Shown: one piece after another, positions 56,053 through 64,000 of the stretch
How positions within the stretch are numbered: position 1 is the stretch's first letter
How the letters are laid out: each line of letters opens with the position of its first letter
Source: Shewanella sp. MTB7
GTDB taxonomy: Bacteria; Pseudomonadota; Gammaproteobacteria; Enterobacterales; Shewanellaceae
NCBI RefSeq assembly: GCF_027571385.1
Contig: NZ_CP085636.1
Span: forward strand, 4,946,501 to 5,010,500
DNA: 64,000 nucleotides
Reading direction: 5' to 3'
Translations under genes and position numbers: made by a program
The notes under the pieces: generated by a model
Seen by the model: only the letters and a program-made list of their open reading frames with translations
Databases searched by the model: none
Told to the model about the DNA's origin: nothing

Positions 56053-56622
56053 TTAGATTTTACCCACTAGGTCTAATGATGGTGCTAGTGTTTCTGCACC
56101 TGGCTGCCATGCTGCTGGACAAACTTCACCGTCGTGAGTTGCAACATACTGAGCAGCTTGAATCTTACGCACTAGCTCTGCAGCGCTACGACCGATACCC
56201 AAATCATGAACTTCACAGACCTTGATTTGGCCTTCTGGATTGATAACGAATGTGCCGCGAAGTGCTAAACCATCTGCTTCAATCATGACACCGAAGTTAC
56301 GAGTGATAGCGCCTGTTGGGTCACCGATCATTGGGTACTGAATCTTGTTGATAGTATCCGAAGTATCGTGCCATGCTTTGTGAGTAAAGTGAGTATCGGT
56401 CGATACTGAGTAAACTTCAACGCCCATACCTTGTAGCTTCTCGTAATGGTCAGCCATGTCCCCTAATTCTGTTGGACATACAAACGTGAAATCAGCAGGG
56501 TAGAAGAAAACAACAGACCACTGGCCTAGTAGGTCTTGCTCAGAAACTGGTACAAACTCACCCTTGTGGAATGCAGTTGCAGAGAAAGGCTTGATTTCAG
56601 TATTGATGATAGATTGATTCAT
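56053..56622 (-). CDS. ahpC: Alkyl hydroperoxide reductase subunit C (peroxiredoxin)
   Basis: Typical two-cysteine peroxiredoxin that reduces hydrogen peroxide, alkyl hydroperoxides and peroxynitrite. 189 residues: [20 protein letters not shown] with peroxidatic Cys49, [11 protein letters not shown], the [10 protein letters not shown] loop, and resolving Cys168 in [15 protein letters not shown] is the ribosome binding site. An inverted repeat upstream (56733-56770) could be an operator for OxyR or the terminator of the preceding gene. Confidence 0.97.
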   Translation of the reverse strand: MNQSIINTEIKPFSATAFHKGEFVPVSEQDLLGQWSVVFFYPADFTFVCPTELGDMADHYEKLQGMGVEVYSVSTDTHFTHKAWHDTSDTINKIQYPMIGDPTGAITRNFGVMIEADGLALRGTFVINPEGQIKVCEVHDLGIGRSAAELVRKIQAAQYVATHDGEVCPAAWQPGAETLAPSLDLVGKI

Positions 56623-56732
56623 TTAAAGCTCCAAAAAGATTATTAATTCATTCGCCTGACTAAGGTGTAACGGTCAGTTTGTTTTCGATGTGAAGATAAT
56701 AACCAGGAACTAAAATTAAGTATAACGGATAA

Positions 56733-56770
56733 AAACTGTTGTTCTAATCGATTTATCCGAACAACAGTTT
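56733..56770 (-). promoter_or_regulatory. Inverted repeat upstream of ahpC
   Basis: AAACTGTTGTTC (56733-56744) and GAACAACAGTTT (56759-56770) are perfect 12-bp arms 14 bp apart. On the minus strand a TTTTT tract follows, so it could terminate the speE-like transcript; its position 110 bp upstream of ahpC also fits an operator. Confidence 0.5.
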
Positions 56771-56800
56771 CAAATAGAGATATTACAAGGTATAAGCAGG

Positions 56801-57544
56801 CTATACCCAGTAATCGAACCGAGTCAAAGAGCGGCTCAAGGTAAAATCTAATTGTAGTGATAACCCATGAGCCTTAGCTCTCATTCCGCTACCTGAGATA
56901 TCTCTTTTAGATTTACTAGCAAATACAACCCAATTGCCACCGCCAGTCAAACATGCTCTAACTTCACAGAAGTAAGTTTGCAGCAATTGCAGTAACTCCC
57001 GGTTTTGGCTATGTTCTTTCCAGCAGTTTAGGACAAGAAAGCCATCGGTTTTAATCATTGCAGCGGCGTTTTTTATAAAGCCTTCTGACAACTGACTTTC
57101 ATCAACCCCATCCGCACCGTATATGTCGGCAAAAATAACATCAGCTTTCTTGTGATCTGCTTGCGTCAAAAATTCAGCAGCATCTTGATGAATTAACGTC
57201 AGTTTTTTTCCAATAGGTAGTTGAAAAAAACGTTTTGCAATATCGATGACTTGAGACCTTAGCTCAACTGCGGTGACTTTAATGCCGGTATCGTAGTGAC
57301 GCAGTGCATGTATAAGTCCACCGCCACCTAAGCCAAGAATGATCACCCGCTTAGGTTTGATAAACAGAAGTACCAGTAACATCGCTTGCACATAAGTATG
57401 TTGCGGCAGATGAGGCTCAGCCTTAAGTAACTTGCTCTGTTCATCATTATCACCAAAAGAGAGCACGCGCATATGTTTGTCATCTAGCACCAACAAAGGG
57501 CCATACTCATCTTCGCTCTGATATAGTATTTCAAGTTCTGTCAT
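56801..57544 (-). CDS. Spermidine synthase-like protein
   Basis: 247-residue Rossmann-fold protein of the spermidine synthase/SAM-methyltransferase-like family. Visible are QHTYVQAMLLVLLFIKPKRV, the glycine-rich VIILGLGGGGLIHALRHY at about 68-85, VTAVELRSQVIDIAKRFF with the acidic ribose-binding residue, and ADVIFADIYGADGV with the Asp pair. The C-terminal part is short and the polyamine-specific active-site residues are not clearly there, so polyamine synthesis is doubtful. Common in Shewanella as a lone gene. Confidence 0.82.
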   Translation of the reverse strand: MTELEILYQSEDEYGPLLVLDDKHMRVLSFGDNDEQSKLLKAEPHLPQHTYVQAMLLVLLFIKPKRVIILGLGGGGLIHALRHYDTGIKVTAVELRSQVIDIAKRFFQLPIGKKLTLIHQDAAEFLTQADHKKADVIFADIYGADGVDESQLSEGFIKNAAAMIKTDGFLVLNCWKEHSQNRELLQLLQTYFCEVRACLTGGGNWVVFASKSKRDISGSGMRAKAHGLSLQLDFTLSRSLTRFDYWV

Positions 57545-57895
57545 AGTGCAGCCATAGTTCTGTCACAGTTCTGTTATCGTTTTCTTGCCCCAAATTAGGC
57601 CGCGTAGTATGCGCCAAAAAACGATGAGAACCCACCCAAACATTTTGATTTTATGTCTATCAATCTAGATTATTACCGTTAGCGATTAAGATACGAGCGT
57701 TAAGAAGAAAACAGTCAACGATGAAGAAATAAGCCATTAACACCAATATAAGCGCAATCACATTCAGTACATAACATTCACCACAACTACTTTAGCAATC
57801 ACCACCAATATTCAACCAAGATATGTGATGTAGGTCTCCAACAATAAAAATCTAATCATTACAATCTGCTCGCTTTCCCATCAACTAAGAAAATC
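57545..57895. other. 351-bp divergent intergenic region
   Basis: Lies between the divergent speE-like and DUF3332 genes. No gene, repeat or clear operator recognised. Confidence 0.5.
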
Positions 57896-58423
57896 ATGAA
57901 AAAGACATTAATCTCTATCACACTTGCAGCTCTATTAACCACTCAACTCTCAGGATGTATGGGACAAATGGGATTAAGCGCGATGGTCACCAAAGGCAAC
58001 TTAAGTGCTGTAGATAATCGTTATGGCCGTGCTGGCTTATTTATCCTGCTTAGCCCAGTTTATGGTTTAACCGCTACTGCCGATCTTTTCATATTCAATA
58101 GCGTTGAATTCTGGACTGGTACAAACCCAATCACCCAACGCTCCCCTGCCGTTGTTGATATGCCTGTTGAAGCGATCTTTAAGGTTAACTCTCACCTCAA
58201 TAAAGAACTAACTAAAGCGCCACTACCTGAAATTAAACTGACCAACGCGACAATGGAAGCGACAGGAGATGACACCTTAGTCATGACGCTGAATTTCGAT
58301 GATGGCAGCCAACAGCTAATGTCAGGAAAGAAGAGTGGAGAACAGGTTGATTTTTACCTTGATAATGAATTCATCGCTCGAGTGAGTGTGCAAGACCTTG
58401 CTAACTACAGCAATCAAGGCTAA
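57896..58423 (+). CDS. DUF3332 family lipoprotein
   Basis: 175-residue precursor with a lipoprotein signal (MKKTLISITLAALLTTQLSGC, lipobox LSGC with Cys21). The mature part has the DUF3332 pattern: VTKGNLSAVDNRYGRAGLFI, LSPVYGLTATADLFIFNSVE and FWTGTNPIT. Members are membrane-linked lipoproteins of marine gammaproteobacteria without known function. A bidirectional hairpin follows (58436-58467). Confidence 0.88.
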   Translation: MKKTLISITLAALLTTQLSGCMGQMGLSAMVTKGNLSAVDNRYGRAGLFILLSPVYGLTATADLFIFNSVEFWTGTNPITQRSPAVVDMPVEAIFKVNSHLNKELTKAPLPEIKLTNATMEATGDDTLVMTLNFDDGSQQLMSGKKSGEQVDFYLDNEFIARVSVQDLANYSNQG

Positions 58424-58435
58424 GCATTAGTCGCA

Positions 58436-58467
58436 GTAAGAGTCATCGTCCAAATAATGACTCTTAC
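58436..58467. terminator. Bidirectional hairpin
   Basis: GTAAGAGTCAT and ATGACTCTTAC form a perfect 11-bp stem around a 10-base loop, between converging DUF3332 and hydrolase genes. Confidence 0.8.
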
Positions 58468-58490
58468 ACTTTAAACGGCTTCATCTAACA

Positions 58491-59228
58491 TTAACCTAAT
58501 AGCCGATGAAAAAAGGCCACCGCTTGAAGGTACATCAGAATAGCTAAGGCGGGATCGTATCGACTCTCACTATCGCGCATAAAAGCATGCTGTGCATTAA
58601 CTTCTAACCAGGTAAACGTTCGACCAGTATTATCTAACTGAGCATATATTCGTTTACGTCCCTCACTGGAAACATGCGGGTCTTGCTTGCCCCACACCAT
58701 CACTAGCTCACCCTGAATATCCTCAGTTCTGGATAAAGAATCATTGCCTTCACCACTAGGTAGGGTACTCGAGTGAATGTCAGTCGCATATAAACAAAAA
58801 GCGGCCGAGATATCAGGATTTATTGCAGCGCGGTAAGCTAAATGTCCGCCGATACAGACTCCCATACTGCCAAGCTGACTAGTACAAAAAGGCTGACTTC
58901 TAGCAAATTGAACTAATGCTTCGGTATCTGAATCATGACTTTCTAATGGTTTAGCAAACTTATCTTCATTGCCTTTATCTTTACCTGCATCATCATAAGC
59001 AAGCACTGTTCCAATGGGATTAAGCTCGTGAAACACTTCAGGAACAAGTACCACAAAACCATGTCCGGCCATGATAGTAGCCGCTCTTGCAATGGGATCT
59101 GTCTGTTGAAAAATCTCAGAATAAAACAAAATAGTAGGAAACTGTCCCTCTTCATTGGGACGATAAAGATAGGTTCGCATCAACCCAGTAGCAGTGGGAA
59201 TATCGTGAACTTCTTGGGTGACCATCAT
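58491..59228 (-). CDS. Dienelactone hydrolase family protein
   Basis: 245-residue alpha/beta hydrolase. The nucleophile elbow is GSMGVCIGGHLAYR at about 121-134, with cysteine in the nucleophile place as in dienelactone hydrolases; the Asp and His of the triad are in VWGKQDPHV and NAQHAFMRD. Substrate unknown; no aromatic degradation genes are nearby. Two consecutive ATG codons could start it; no strong ribosome binding site separates them. Confidence 0.88.
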   Translation of the reverse strand: MMVTQEVHDIPTATGLMRTYLYRPNEEGQFPTILFYSEIFQQTDPIARAATIMAGHGFVVLVPEVFHELNPIGTVLAYDDAGKDKGNEDKFAKPLESHDSDTEALVQFARSQPFCTSQLGSMGVCIGGHLAYRAAINPDISAAFCLYATDIHSSTLPSGEGNDSLSRTEDIQGELVMVWGKQDPHVSSEGRKRIYAQLDNTGRTFTWLEVNAQHAFMRDSESRYDPALAILMYLQAVAFFHRLLG

Positions 59229-59359
59229 AATATAAAAACTCTGGCTGATATCGGATACCCAATCTATCAGCCAAGGTTTAACTTGTCAGTTATTATACTG
59301 TGATAATTCAAATTCTATCATACTAACTCGTCATAATGATGTATCAAGAGTACGTATGA

Positions 59360-60352
59360 TCACGAGTGTAATTCATTGGAGCAAACTTCCCCTGAAAGTA
59401 GCTGCTTCACATTGGTTAAACTTGTATGTGCAATTGCGCCCAAAGCTTCGACAGTTAAAAAGGCCTGATGGCCAGTAAAGATCACATTATGACAGGCTGA
59501 TAAGCGCCTAAATACATCATCTTGAATGATCTCATTAGACTTATCTTCAAAGAACAGAGATTTCTCATTCTCATAGACATCTAAACCCAGTGAACCTATC
59601 AGTCCTTGTTTTAATGCTTCCATCGCATCCAATGCATTAAGTAACCCACCTCGACTGGTGTTGATCACCATCACTCCTGGCTTCATCTTATCAAAGCTTT
59701 CGCTGCAAAGCAGATGATGATTATCAGGTGTTAGAGGACAGTGTAATGTGATGATATCGCAATGAGGATAAAGTTCATCAAGGGAGACATACTCAACAGC
59801 TAGTTTTATAACTTCCGAATTAGGATATGGATCATAAGCTAAGACCTTACAGCCAAAACCTAAGAGTATTCTGATAGTCGCTAAGCCAATTTTTCCCGTA
59901 CCGATGACACCCACTGTACGATTATGCATGTTAAATCCAACTAAACCCTCAAGTGAGAAATTAGCATCGCGAGTTCTCTGGTAAGCTTTATGCACTTTTC
60001 TATTCAAAGTTAGCATTAAGGCTATAGTATGCTCGGCAACAGACTCCGGCGAATAGGCAGGAACATTGACCACCCGCAAACCTAAACGCTTAGCAGCAAC
60101 AAGATCTACATTATTAAAACCAGCACATCGCATGGCAATAACCTTAGTACCGTTCTTAGCAAGCTCAACTAAGACCTCTTCACATAAAGAGTCATTTACA
60201 AATGCACAGATAGCCTCAAATCCATGAGCTAGCTTTACAGATTGCATGCATAAACGATGATCAAAATATTCGATTTCCGCACCGAAAGCCTGATTAGTAC
60301 GATCAAAATGCTCAATATCATAGTGCTTAGCACTGAAGAATCCAATTCTCAT
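59360..60352 (-). CDS. ldhA: D-lactate dehydrogenase (NAD-dependent, fermentative)
   Basis: Reduces pyruvate to D-lactate with NADH. 330 residues of the D-2-hydroxyacid dehydrogenase family: N-terminal MRIGFFSAKHYDIEHF, RCAGFNNVDL, nucleotide-binding VGVIGTGKIGLATIRILLGFG, NTSRGGLL with the catalytic Arg, DVYENE with the Glu, and TGHQAFLTVEA with the catalytic His. Same length as E. coli LdhA (329). GGGGG precedes the ATG. Confidence 0.94.
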   Translation of the reverse strand: MRIGFFSAKHYDIEHFDRTNQAFGAEIEYFDHRLCMQSVKLAHGFEAICAFVNDSLCEEVLVELAKNGTKVIAMRCAGFNNVDLVAAKRLGLRVVNVPAYSPESVAEHTIALMLTLNRKVHKAYQRTRDANFSLEGLVGFNMHNRTVGVIGTGKIGLATIRILLGFGCKVLAYDPYPNSEVIKLAVEYVSLDELYPHCDIITLHCPLTPDNHHLLCSESFDKMKPGVMVINTSRGGLLNALDAMEALKQGLIGSLGLDVYENEKSLFFEDKSNEIIQDDVFRRLSACHNVIFTGHQAFLTVEALGAIAHTSLTNVKQLLSGEVCSNELHS

Positions 60353-60489
60353 TTTTACCCCCTAAATCCATTCTATTGGCTAAGAGTTTAACCGAAATCA
60401 GGCTTAAATTCATCCGTCAGAAATACAGGGCTTCACAGCATACAAAATCCTGATAAGCTTACGGCAACTCAAATAACTTTTGCATCATC

Positions 60490-60900
60490 ATGGCTAAATC
60501 TAAACTCACAGAAAAGCAGTTCTGGTTACAAAGACTAAGCAAAACGAGCCTAAGAGCCATACATATTCTCGGGATCACAGGTGCTGGCGGCGGAATACTT
60601 TTAGGCGTCCCACAAGATAAGTGGATCTACTATTGGTGTATGGCCATGGCTTCAGGTTCCCTAATGATGATATGGGAGATCGTCAGAGACTGGCGTTGGT
60701 TGATTCAGCTGAAGGGAGTACTAACACTCGCAAAACTTGGTTTGTTGCTACTCTTCATTCCCCTTGCTCAGTATAAACCTGAACTCTTGATCATCGTACT
60801 GTTACTCTCAGTTATGGTATCTCATGGTCCGGCAGGATTACGTCATTTTTCAATTATTCATGGACGAAGAATCGATGGAAGAAAAGAAGTTAAAGGTTAA
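60490..60900 (+). CDS. Small integral membrane protein, unknown
   Basis: 136-residue protein with about four hydrophobic segments (27-42, 47-63, 76-92, 98-113) and basic ends. Family not recognised. The methyltransferase gene overlaps its end, suggesting translational coupling. Confidence 0.72.
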   Translation: MAKSKLTEKQFWLQRLSKTSLRAIHILGITGAGGGILLGVPQDKWIYYWCMAMASGSLMMIWEIVRDWRWLIQLKGVLTLAKLGLLLLFIPLAQYKPELLIIVLLLSVMVSHGPAGLRHFSIIHGRRIDGRKEVKG

Positions 60901-61405
60901 AGCATCTAGCTTAGTTACCGAATTCGAAGAATTTAAACAAGAAGCTGGACACAAAAAAGTACTCGACTTGGCCTGTGGTAACGGCAGAAATGGTCTTTGG
61001 TTTGCTAAGCGTGGCCATCAAGTGACTTTTATAGACAGATCATTCGCGGAGCTCATTGAACAGCCTGCAACTCAGCAATTTCTGCAATGGGACTTAGAAG
61101 ACACATCAGCACCAGAGCTTCCCGTTGCAGAGTATGACCTCATTCTCGTCTTTAACTACCTGCATAGGCCTCTTTTCTCACAAATTAGATCAGCCGTAAA
61201 ACCCGGAGGTCTAATTATCTATGAAACTTTCATCGATAAACAAGCTGAAATCGGCCGCCCAAAGAACCCTAAGTTTCTGCTTAAACAAGGTGAACTTAAG
61301 TTTGAATTTGATAATTGGACCTGCTTACATTACTTTGAAGGGGAGGTGTTTAATAATACTCACATGAGTAAAAAAGCTCAATTGATTGCACGCAAACCCA
61401 GCTAG
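60860..61405 (+). CDS. SAM-dependent methyltransferase (TehB-like)
   Basis: About 181 residues of class I methyltransferase fold: KKVLDLACGNGRNGLWFAKRG binding S-adenosylmethionine, QVTFIDRS with the acidic ribose contact, DLILVFNYLHRPLF and KPGGLIIYETF. The TehB/UbiE-like branch; acceptor unknown. The start is uncertain: ATG at 60860 or 60875, both within the preceding membrane-protein gene (26-41 bp overlap); an earlier ATG at 60824 is less likely. Confidence 0.85.
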   Translation: MDEESMEEKKLKVKASSLVTEFEEFKQEAGHKKVLDLACGNGRNGLWFAKRGHQVTFIDRSFAELIEQPATQQFLQWDLEDTSAPELPVAEYDLILVFNYLHRPLFSQIRSAVKPGGLIIYETFIDKQAEIGRPKNPKFLLKQGELKFEFDNWTCLHYFEGEVFNNTHMSKKAQLIARKPS

Positions 61406-61449
61406 AACGTCAAAATAATTATCATTTATCGAGTAAAATAAGGACGCTC

Positions 61450-61740
61450 ATGTTTCCCTACCCAGAACAGTATCGACAAGCTACACCACCTATTCTTACA
61501 ACCTTTATGGTGTTCTGGTCTCTCCTTAGCCGGTTACTCTTAGGTGACAATAGTTCAATCGCCTTCTACCTGCTGCTAGCCCTATTTCCCTTAATAATAT
61601 TGCTGCACGGTCAACTAATCTGGCAAGCCAAGGGGATGGAGAGGTTAGATCAAGGTGTGTATGCTTTTATCCATATCGCCTTATCATTCGTCGTTTGGAC
61701 ATTTTCTTTAATGCACGTCAACGGCAATGGATTCTCATAA
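61450..61740 (+). CDS. Small membrane protein, unknown
   Basis: 96-residue protein with three hydrophobic segments (about 14-30, 37-54, 71-87). No family recognised. It follows the methyltransferase gene after 44 bp, with AAGGACG before the ATG, so it is probably the last gene of this small operon. Confidence 0.68.
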   Translation: MFPYPEQYRQATPPILTTFMVFWSLLSRLLLGDNSSIAFYLLLALFPLIILLHGQLIWQAKGMERLDQGVYAFIHIALSFVVWTFSLMHVNGNGFS

Positions 61741-62772
61741 GTCTCTGATGAGATAGCAACTCATCTAAAATTTAGATTATTTACGCGCAAAAAAAAAGGA
61801 GTGCTCAATTGAAGCACCCCTATGTCTAAAGGGAGATGACTATAATCTAACAACTTACTTCCCATGATGAAAAACTTGACTTAAGCCGCAGTGAGAAACT
61901 TAGTCAGTTCAACCTCATAAAAGTAAAGTCAACAAAATTAAACGCTAGCAAAACATCTATAATGGACAAAATTTCACTTCAATTTTCAGTAAAAAATAGG
62001 GAGACAGGTTAATCAGTGTTCTGATTAAGGTGATCACAATTAATAAACCACTTAGCTACTACAGAAACAAACCCATACTCAAAACTGTCACGCTAATACC
62101 TATAGTTTGTAGGCAATAAAGACCTAACTCAGATCTAAGTTGTCAAACCTAACTATATGTACTATCCAGTTATCTCAATTGTGGACCAGACAATGAAATA
62201 TACGACACTTCTAAATATTGATTATTTCCTTTTATTGTAGAAAACCAGTGATGAAACCCAGGGTAAAGTTAGATTAAAAGTCGACCTAATCATTGAACTT
62301 ACCGAGTTAACCTGTCTGACTACAAAACTACAACTGGAAGAGTAATGAGTCATAACAAAAAAATGATTAAAAAGTGATTATAAGTAAAATCAAAGGATTA
62401 TATCGGCATTCTATTTGATGATTTGATATACATTGAAAATAACGGATCCAAATACAAGATGGTGTTAAGTAAACAAAGAACCCATTTAAGAAAAATGGCC
62501 TACTTAAAAGTTTAACGATAACGCTTTGGGGCTGGAGGGTGAACTAATGATATAGTTTGATAACTCTACGAAACTTGTAAATAAATTATTATCAATAAGG
62601 AAAATAAAGAAGAAGTGCAACCTCAAACTAAGCTTAAATGTAAATAAGCAAATGTTATCAGCCACACCAAATAAAAGAGAAATGAAAATTTCTTTGAAAT
62701 AAATTCTGACTATTAAACTAGCGGTTCAATAATGAGTATGTTCTCCACTGAACACTACTCATAAAAACTTTA
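61741..62772. other. 1.03-kb gene-free stretch
   Basis: No coding gene is convincing; very AT-rich with stops in all frames. It contains the strong minus-strand terminator at 61788-61822 and a TTAATCAG-TGTT-CTGATTAA hairpin (62009-62028). A small RNA ending at the terminator is possible. Confidence 0.55.
61788..61822 (-). terminator. Orphan minus-strand rho-independent terminator
   Basis: GGAGTGCT (61799-61806) pairs with AGCACCCC (61814-61821) around CAATTGA, with one mismatch. On the minus strand it is followed by nine T residues. The nearest minus-strand gene upstream ends about 950 bp away, so the transcript it ends is not accounted for. Confidence 0.78.
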
Positions 62773-63015
62773 TTAGTTTACTTCTAACCAAGATCCTGGG
62801 CACGGTCTCATTGGACAGCCAGCTGTTGGTATAATGACCACTTCATCCTCTGCTTTATCATATTCATTCTGACCAATATTTTGCTGTTCAAAGCCAAGTT
62901 GGTATTTGTTTTCAACCACCACGTCATCATTTACTACAGCTACAGTCATCCCTGAAACGCATACAGCACTTAGTACTACAGCCTTAAAAAACATATTCAT
63001 TGTTGAAATCTTCAT
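62773..63015 (-). CDS. Small secreted Cys-containing peptide
   Basis: 80-residue precursor with an N-terminal signal (about 1-27; cleavage likely after GMTVA) and a mature acidic part of about 53 residues. The C-terminus holds two cysteines in PTAGCPMRPCPGSWLEVN. GAGGAC lies at the right distance from the ATG. No family recognised. It lies 182 bp downstream of the PD40-propeller gene on the same strand, with a weak hairpin between. Roles such as signal peptide or small structural protein are guesses. Confidence 0.65.
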   Translation of the reverse strand: MKISTMNMFFKAVVLSAVCVSGMTVAVVNDDVVVENKYQLGFEQQNIGQNEYDKAEDEVVIIPTAGCPMRPCPGSWLEVN

Positions 63016-63142
63016 GTTTAGTCCTCAAAATATCTAATTATCTAAATGCAAATAATTTTCTAGCCAATAAAATTATTCAACCAACTATACAACTTACAAT
63101 TTCATACGGCCAAAAACATAATAAAAAGATTATGAAAAAATA

Positions 63143-63170
63143 ACACTTAATAAAATCAACTATTTAAGTG
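63143..63170 (-). terminator. Weak terminator after PD40 gene
   Basis: CACTTAA and TTAAGTG pair over 7-8 bp; on the minus strand TTATTTTTT follows. It lies 28 bp after the PD40 gene stop. Confidence 0.55.
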
Positions 63171-63197
63171 ATTACCCAAGGAGTATGCACAAGCATG

Positions 63198-64000
63198 CTA
63201 CCTATAGTTTAACTTCACAATATTGGTATAACTTTCGTGGAAACTCCCTAAGTATATTACTCCTTCTCTATCGACAGCTATTGCTTGTGCAATTGCTATC
63301 GCCTGCGATCCGTTGCCAGAATTCATAATAATTCGCTCTCCCGTTTTAAGGTTAATGCGATCGATATCTATATGCCCTTCTCGGTAAGTTAAGTTGTAAA
63401 CATATTGATCAACTATGGTCCACGACATATCAAGCATAACGGTAAACTCTTCATGAATTAGTTTCACTTCATCATTATCTAAGGTCCATAGGCCATCCTT
63501 TGCTCTTTGAGTAAAAAATAGCTGTCCAGTACTAGAAAACTGACCAAATTCAACTCCTTCAGCTAAAGTATTTGATATATCCCCAGACTTGATATCTACT
63601 AACCTAAGTGATGGCCTACCCAAAATATCAAATGAAGCCATAATAGTTTGATTATCAGGACCCCAAGCAACGCCATACAACTCATGTTGACCCTGGATAT
63701 CAATATACTGAGTTGTATGACTATTTAAATCATAGATAAAAGGTTGATGATTGTTGCGACCCAATATCTGAGTTCCATCAACCGAAAATTTAATATGTCT
63801 AATAAAACTTATATCTTTAAATTGAGTTAACTGAGATTCGGTACCACCTTTTGATTTTAACCAAATTTGCGGCTCTCCTGTACGAGTGGATACAAAAGCC
63901 AGATGTTTCCCGTCTAAACTGATAGTTGGACGAGAGTCATCCCCATTCGAAGCTATAAAGCGAGACCAATCATGCTGTATTTTATCATCCGTTGATGCAC
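63198..64000 (-). CDS. PD40/TolB-like beta-propeller protein, C-terminal part
   Basis: The frame is open to the right end of the window (267 codons seen), so the N-terminus lies outside. Propeller blades repeat an S-x-DG-x-x-(hydrophobic) pattern: RPTISLDGKHLAFVSTRTG, HIKFSVDGTQILGRNN, VAWGPDNQTIMASFD, GQFSSTGQLFFTQR. In Shewanella this type of propeller is often the periplasmic part of a CadC-like one-component regulator with an N-terminal winged helix and one membrane segment; that is inference because the N-terminus is missing. The small secreted peptide gene follows. Confidence 0.75.
   Translation of the reverse strand, partial: ASTDDKIQHDWSRFIASNGDDSRPTISLDGKHLAFVSTRTGEPQIWLKSKGGTESQLTQFKDISFIRHIKFSVDGTQILGRNNHQPFIYDLNSHTTQYIDIQGQHELYGVAWGPDNQTIMASFDILGRPSLRLVDIKSGDISNTLAEGVEFGQFSSTGQLFFTQRAKDGLWTLDNDEVKLIHEEFTVMLDMSWTIVDQYVYNLTYREGHIDIDRINLKTGERIIMNSGNGSQAIAIAQAIAVDREGVIYLGSFHESYTNIVKLNYR

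Overview
The window looks like a chromosomal segment of a marine gammaproteobacterium, most likely Shewanella or a close relative. The basis is the prfB-lysS order, a TAXI/TRAP transporter pair, GEVED/LruC and DUF3332 proteins, close similarity of PpiC, RluE, AhpCF, PyrBI and RlhA to enterobacterial/Shewanella forms, and moderate-to-low GC with long AT-rich intergenic stretches. No rRNA, tRNA, intact insertion sequence, prophage or CRISPR array was seen.

Layout. 1-527: gene-free repeat-rich stretch. 531-6333: TRAP transporter pair, ppiC, a LysR/LysE divergent pair and a PH-domain protein. 6543-18800: an arginine-centred island. An AraC regulator and two transporters lead into a second-type pyrBI; facing them, on the minus strand, are an AGAT-like amidinotransferase, arcA, arcC, argF and a protein made of three fused RidA domains. 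Four near-identical direct-repeat sites (two 12-bp half-sites, 21 bp apart) lie upstream of araC, the transporters, arcA and the amidinotransferase, each placed just before a plausible -35 box. I infer that the AraC protein runs the island as one regulon. 19363-25000: rlhA, a nitroreductase, a Fur-controlled siderophore receptor and a SRPBCC protein. 25356-27974: a lipoprotein/LruC pair. 28614-29405: nagB with a LacI-type operator.

29695-36743 shows unusual partial gene duplications. The rluE gene is followed by four further tandem copies of its own 3' end (212-bp units). lysS is followed, beyond its terminator, by a second copy of its last 13 codons. A large formate-dehydrogenase-like gene is preceded by a copy of part of its own 5' end. 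The rluE and lysS tail copies differ from the gene mainly at synonymous positions, as if they descend from other functional alleles.

36685-47900: molybdoenzymes. A 1434-residue fusion joins a [2Fe-2S] domain, a GltD-like flavin domain, ferredoxin clusters and a Cys-type formate dehydrogenase. A purine-salvage operon (fused xanthine dehydrogenase, its Fe-S subunit, an NCS2 permease and an 8-oxoguanine-deaminase-like amidohydrolase) follows. 48574-56622: chromate transporter, a short GlpD-like flavoprotein, an OhrR-type regulator with a perfect 40-bp operator, a thioredoxin/DsbD-like membrane protein, and ahpC/ahpF. 56801-61740: housekeeping and small membrane genes including ldhA. 61741-64000: a 1-kb gene-free stretch with an orphan minus-strand terminator, a small secreted Cys-containing peptide, and the C-terminal part of a beta-propeller (PD40) protein cut by the window edge.
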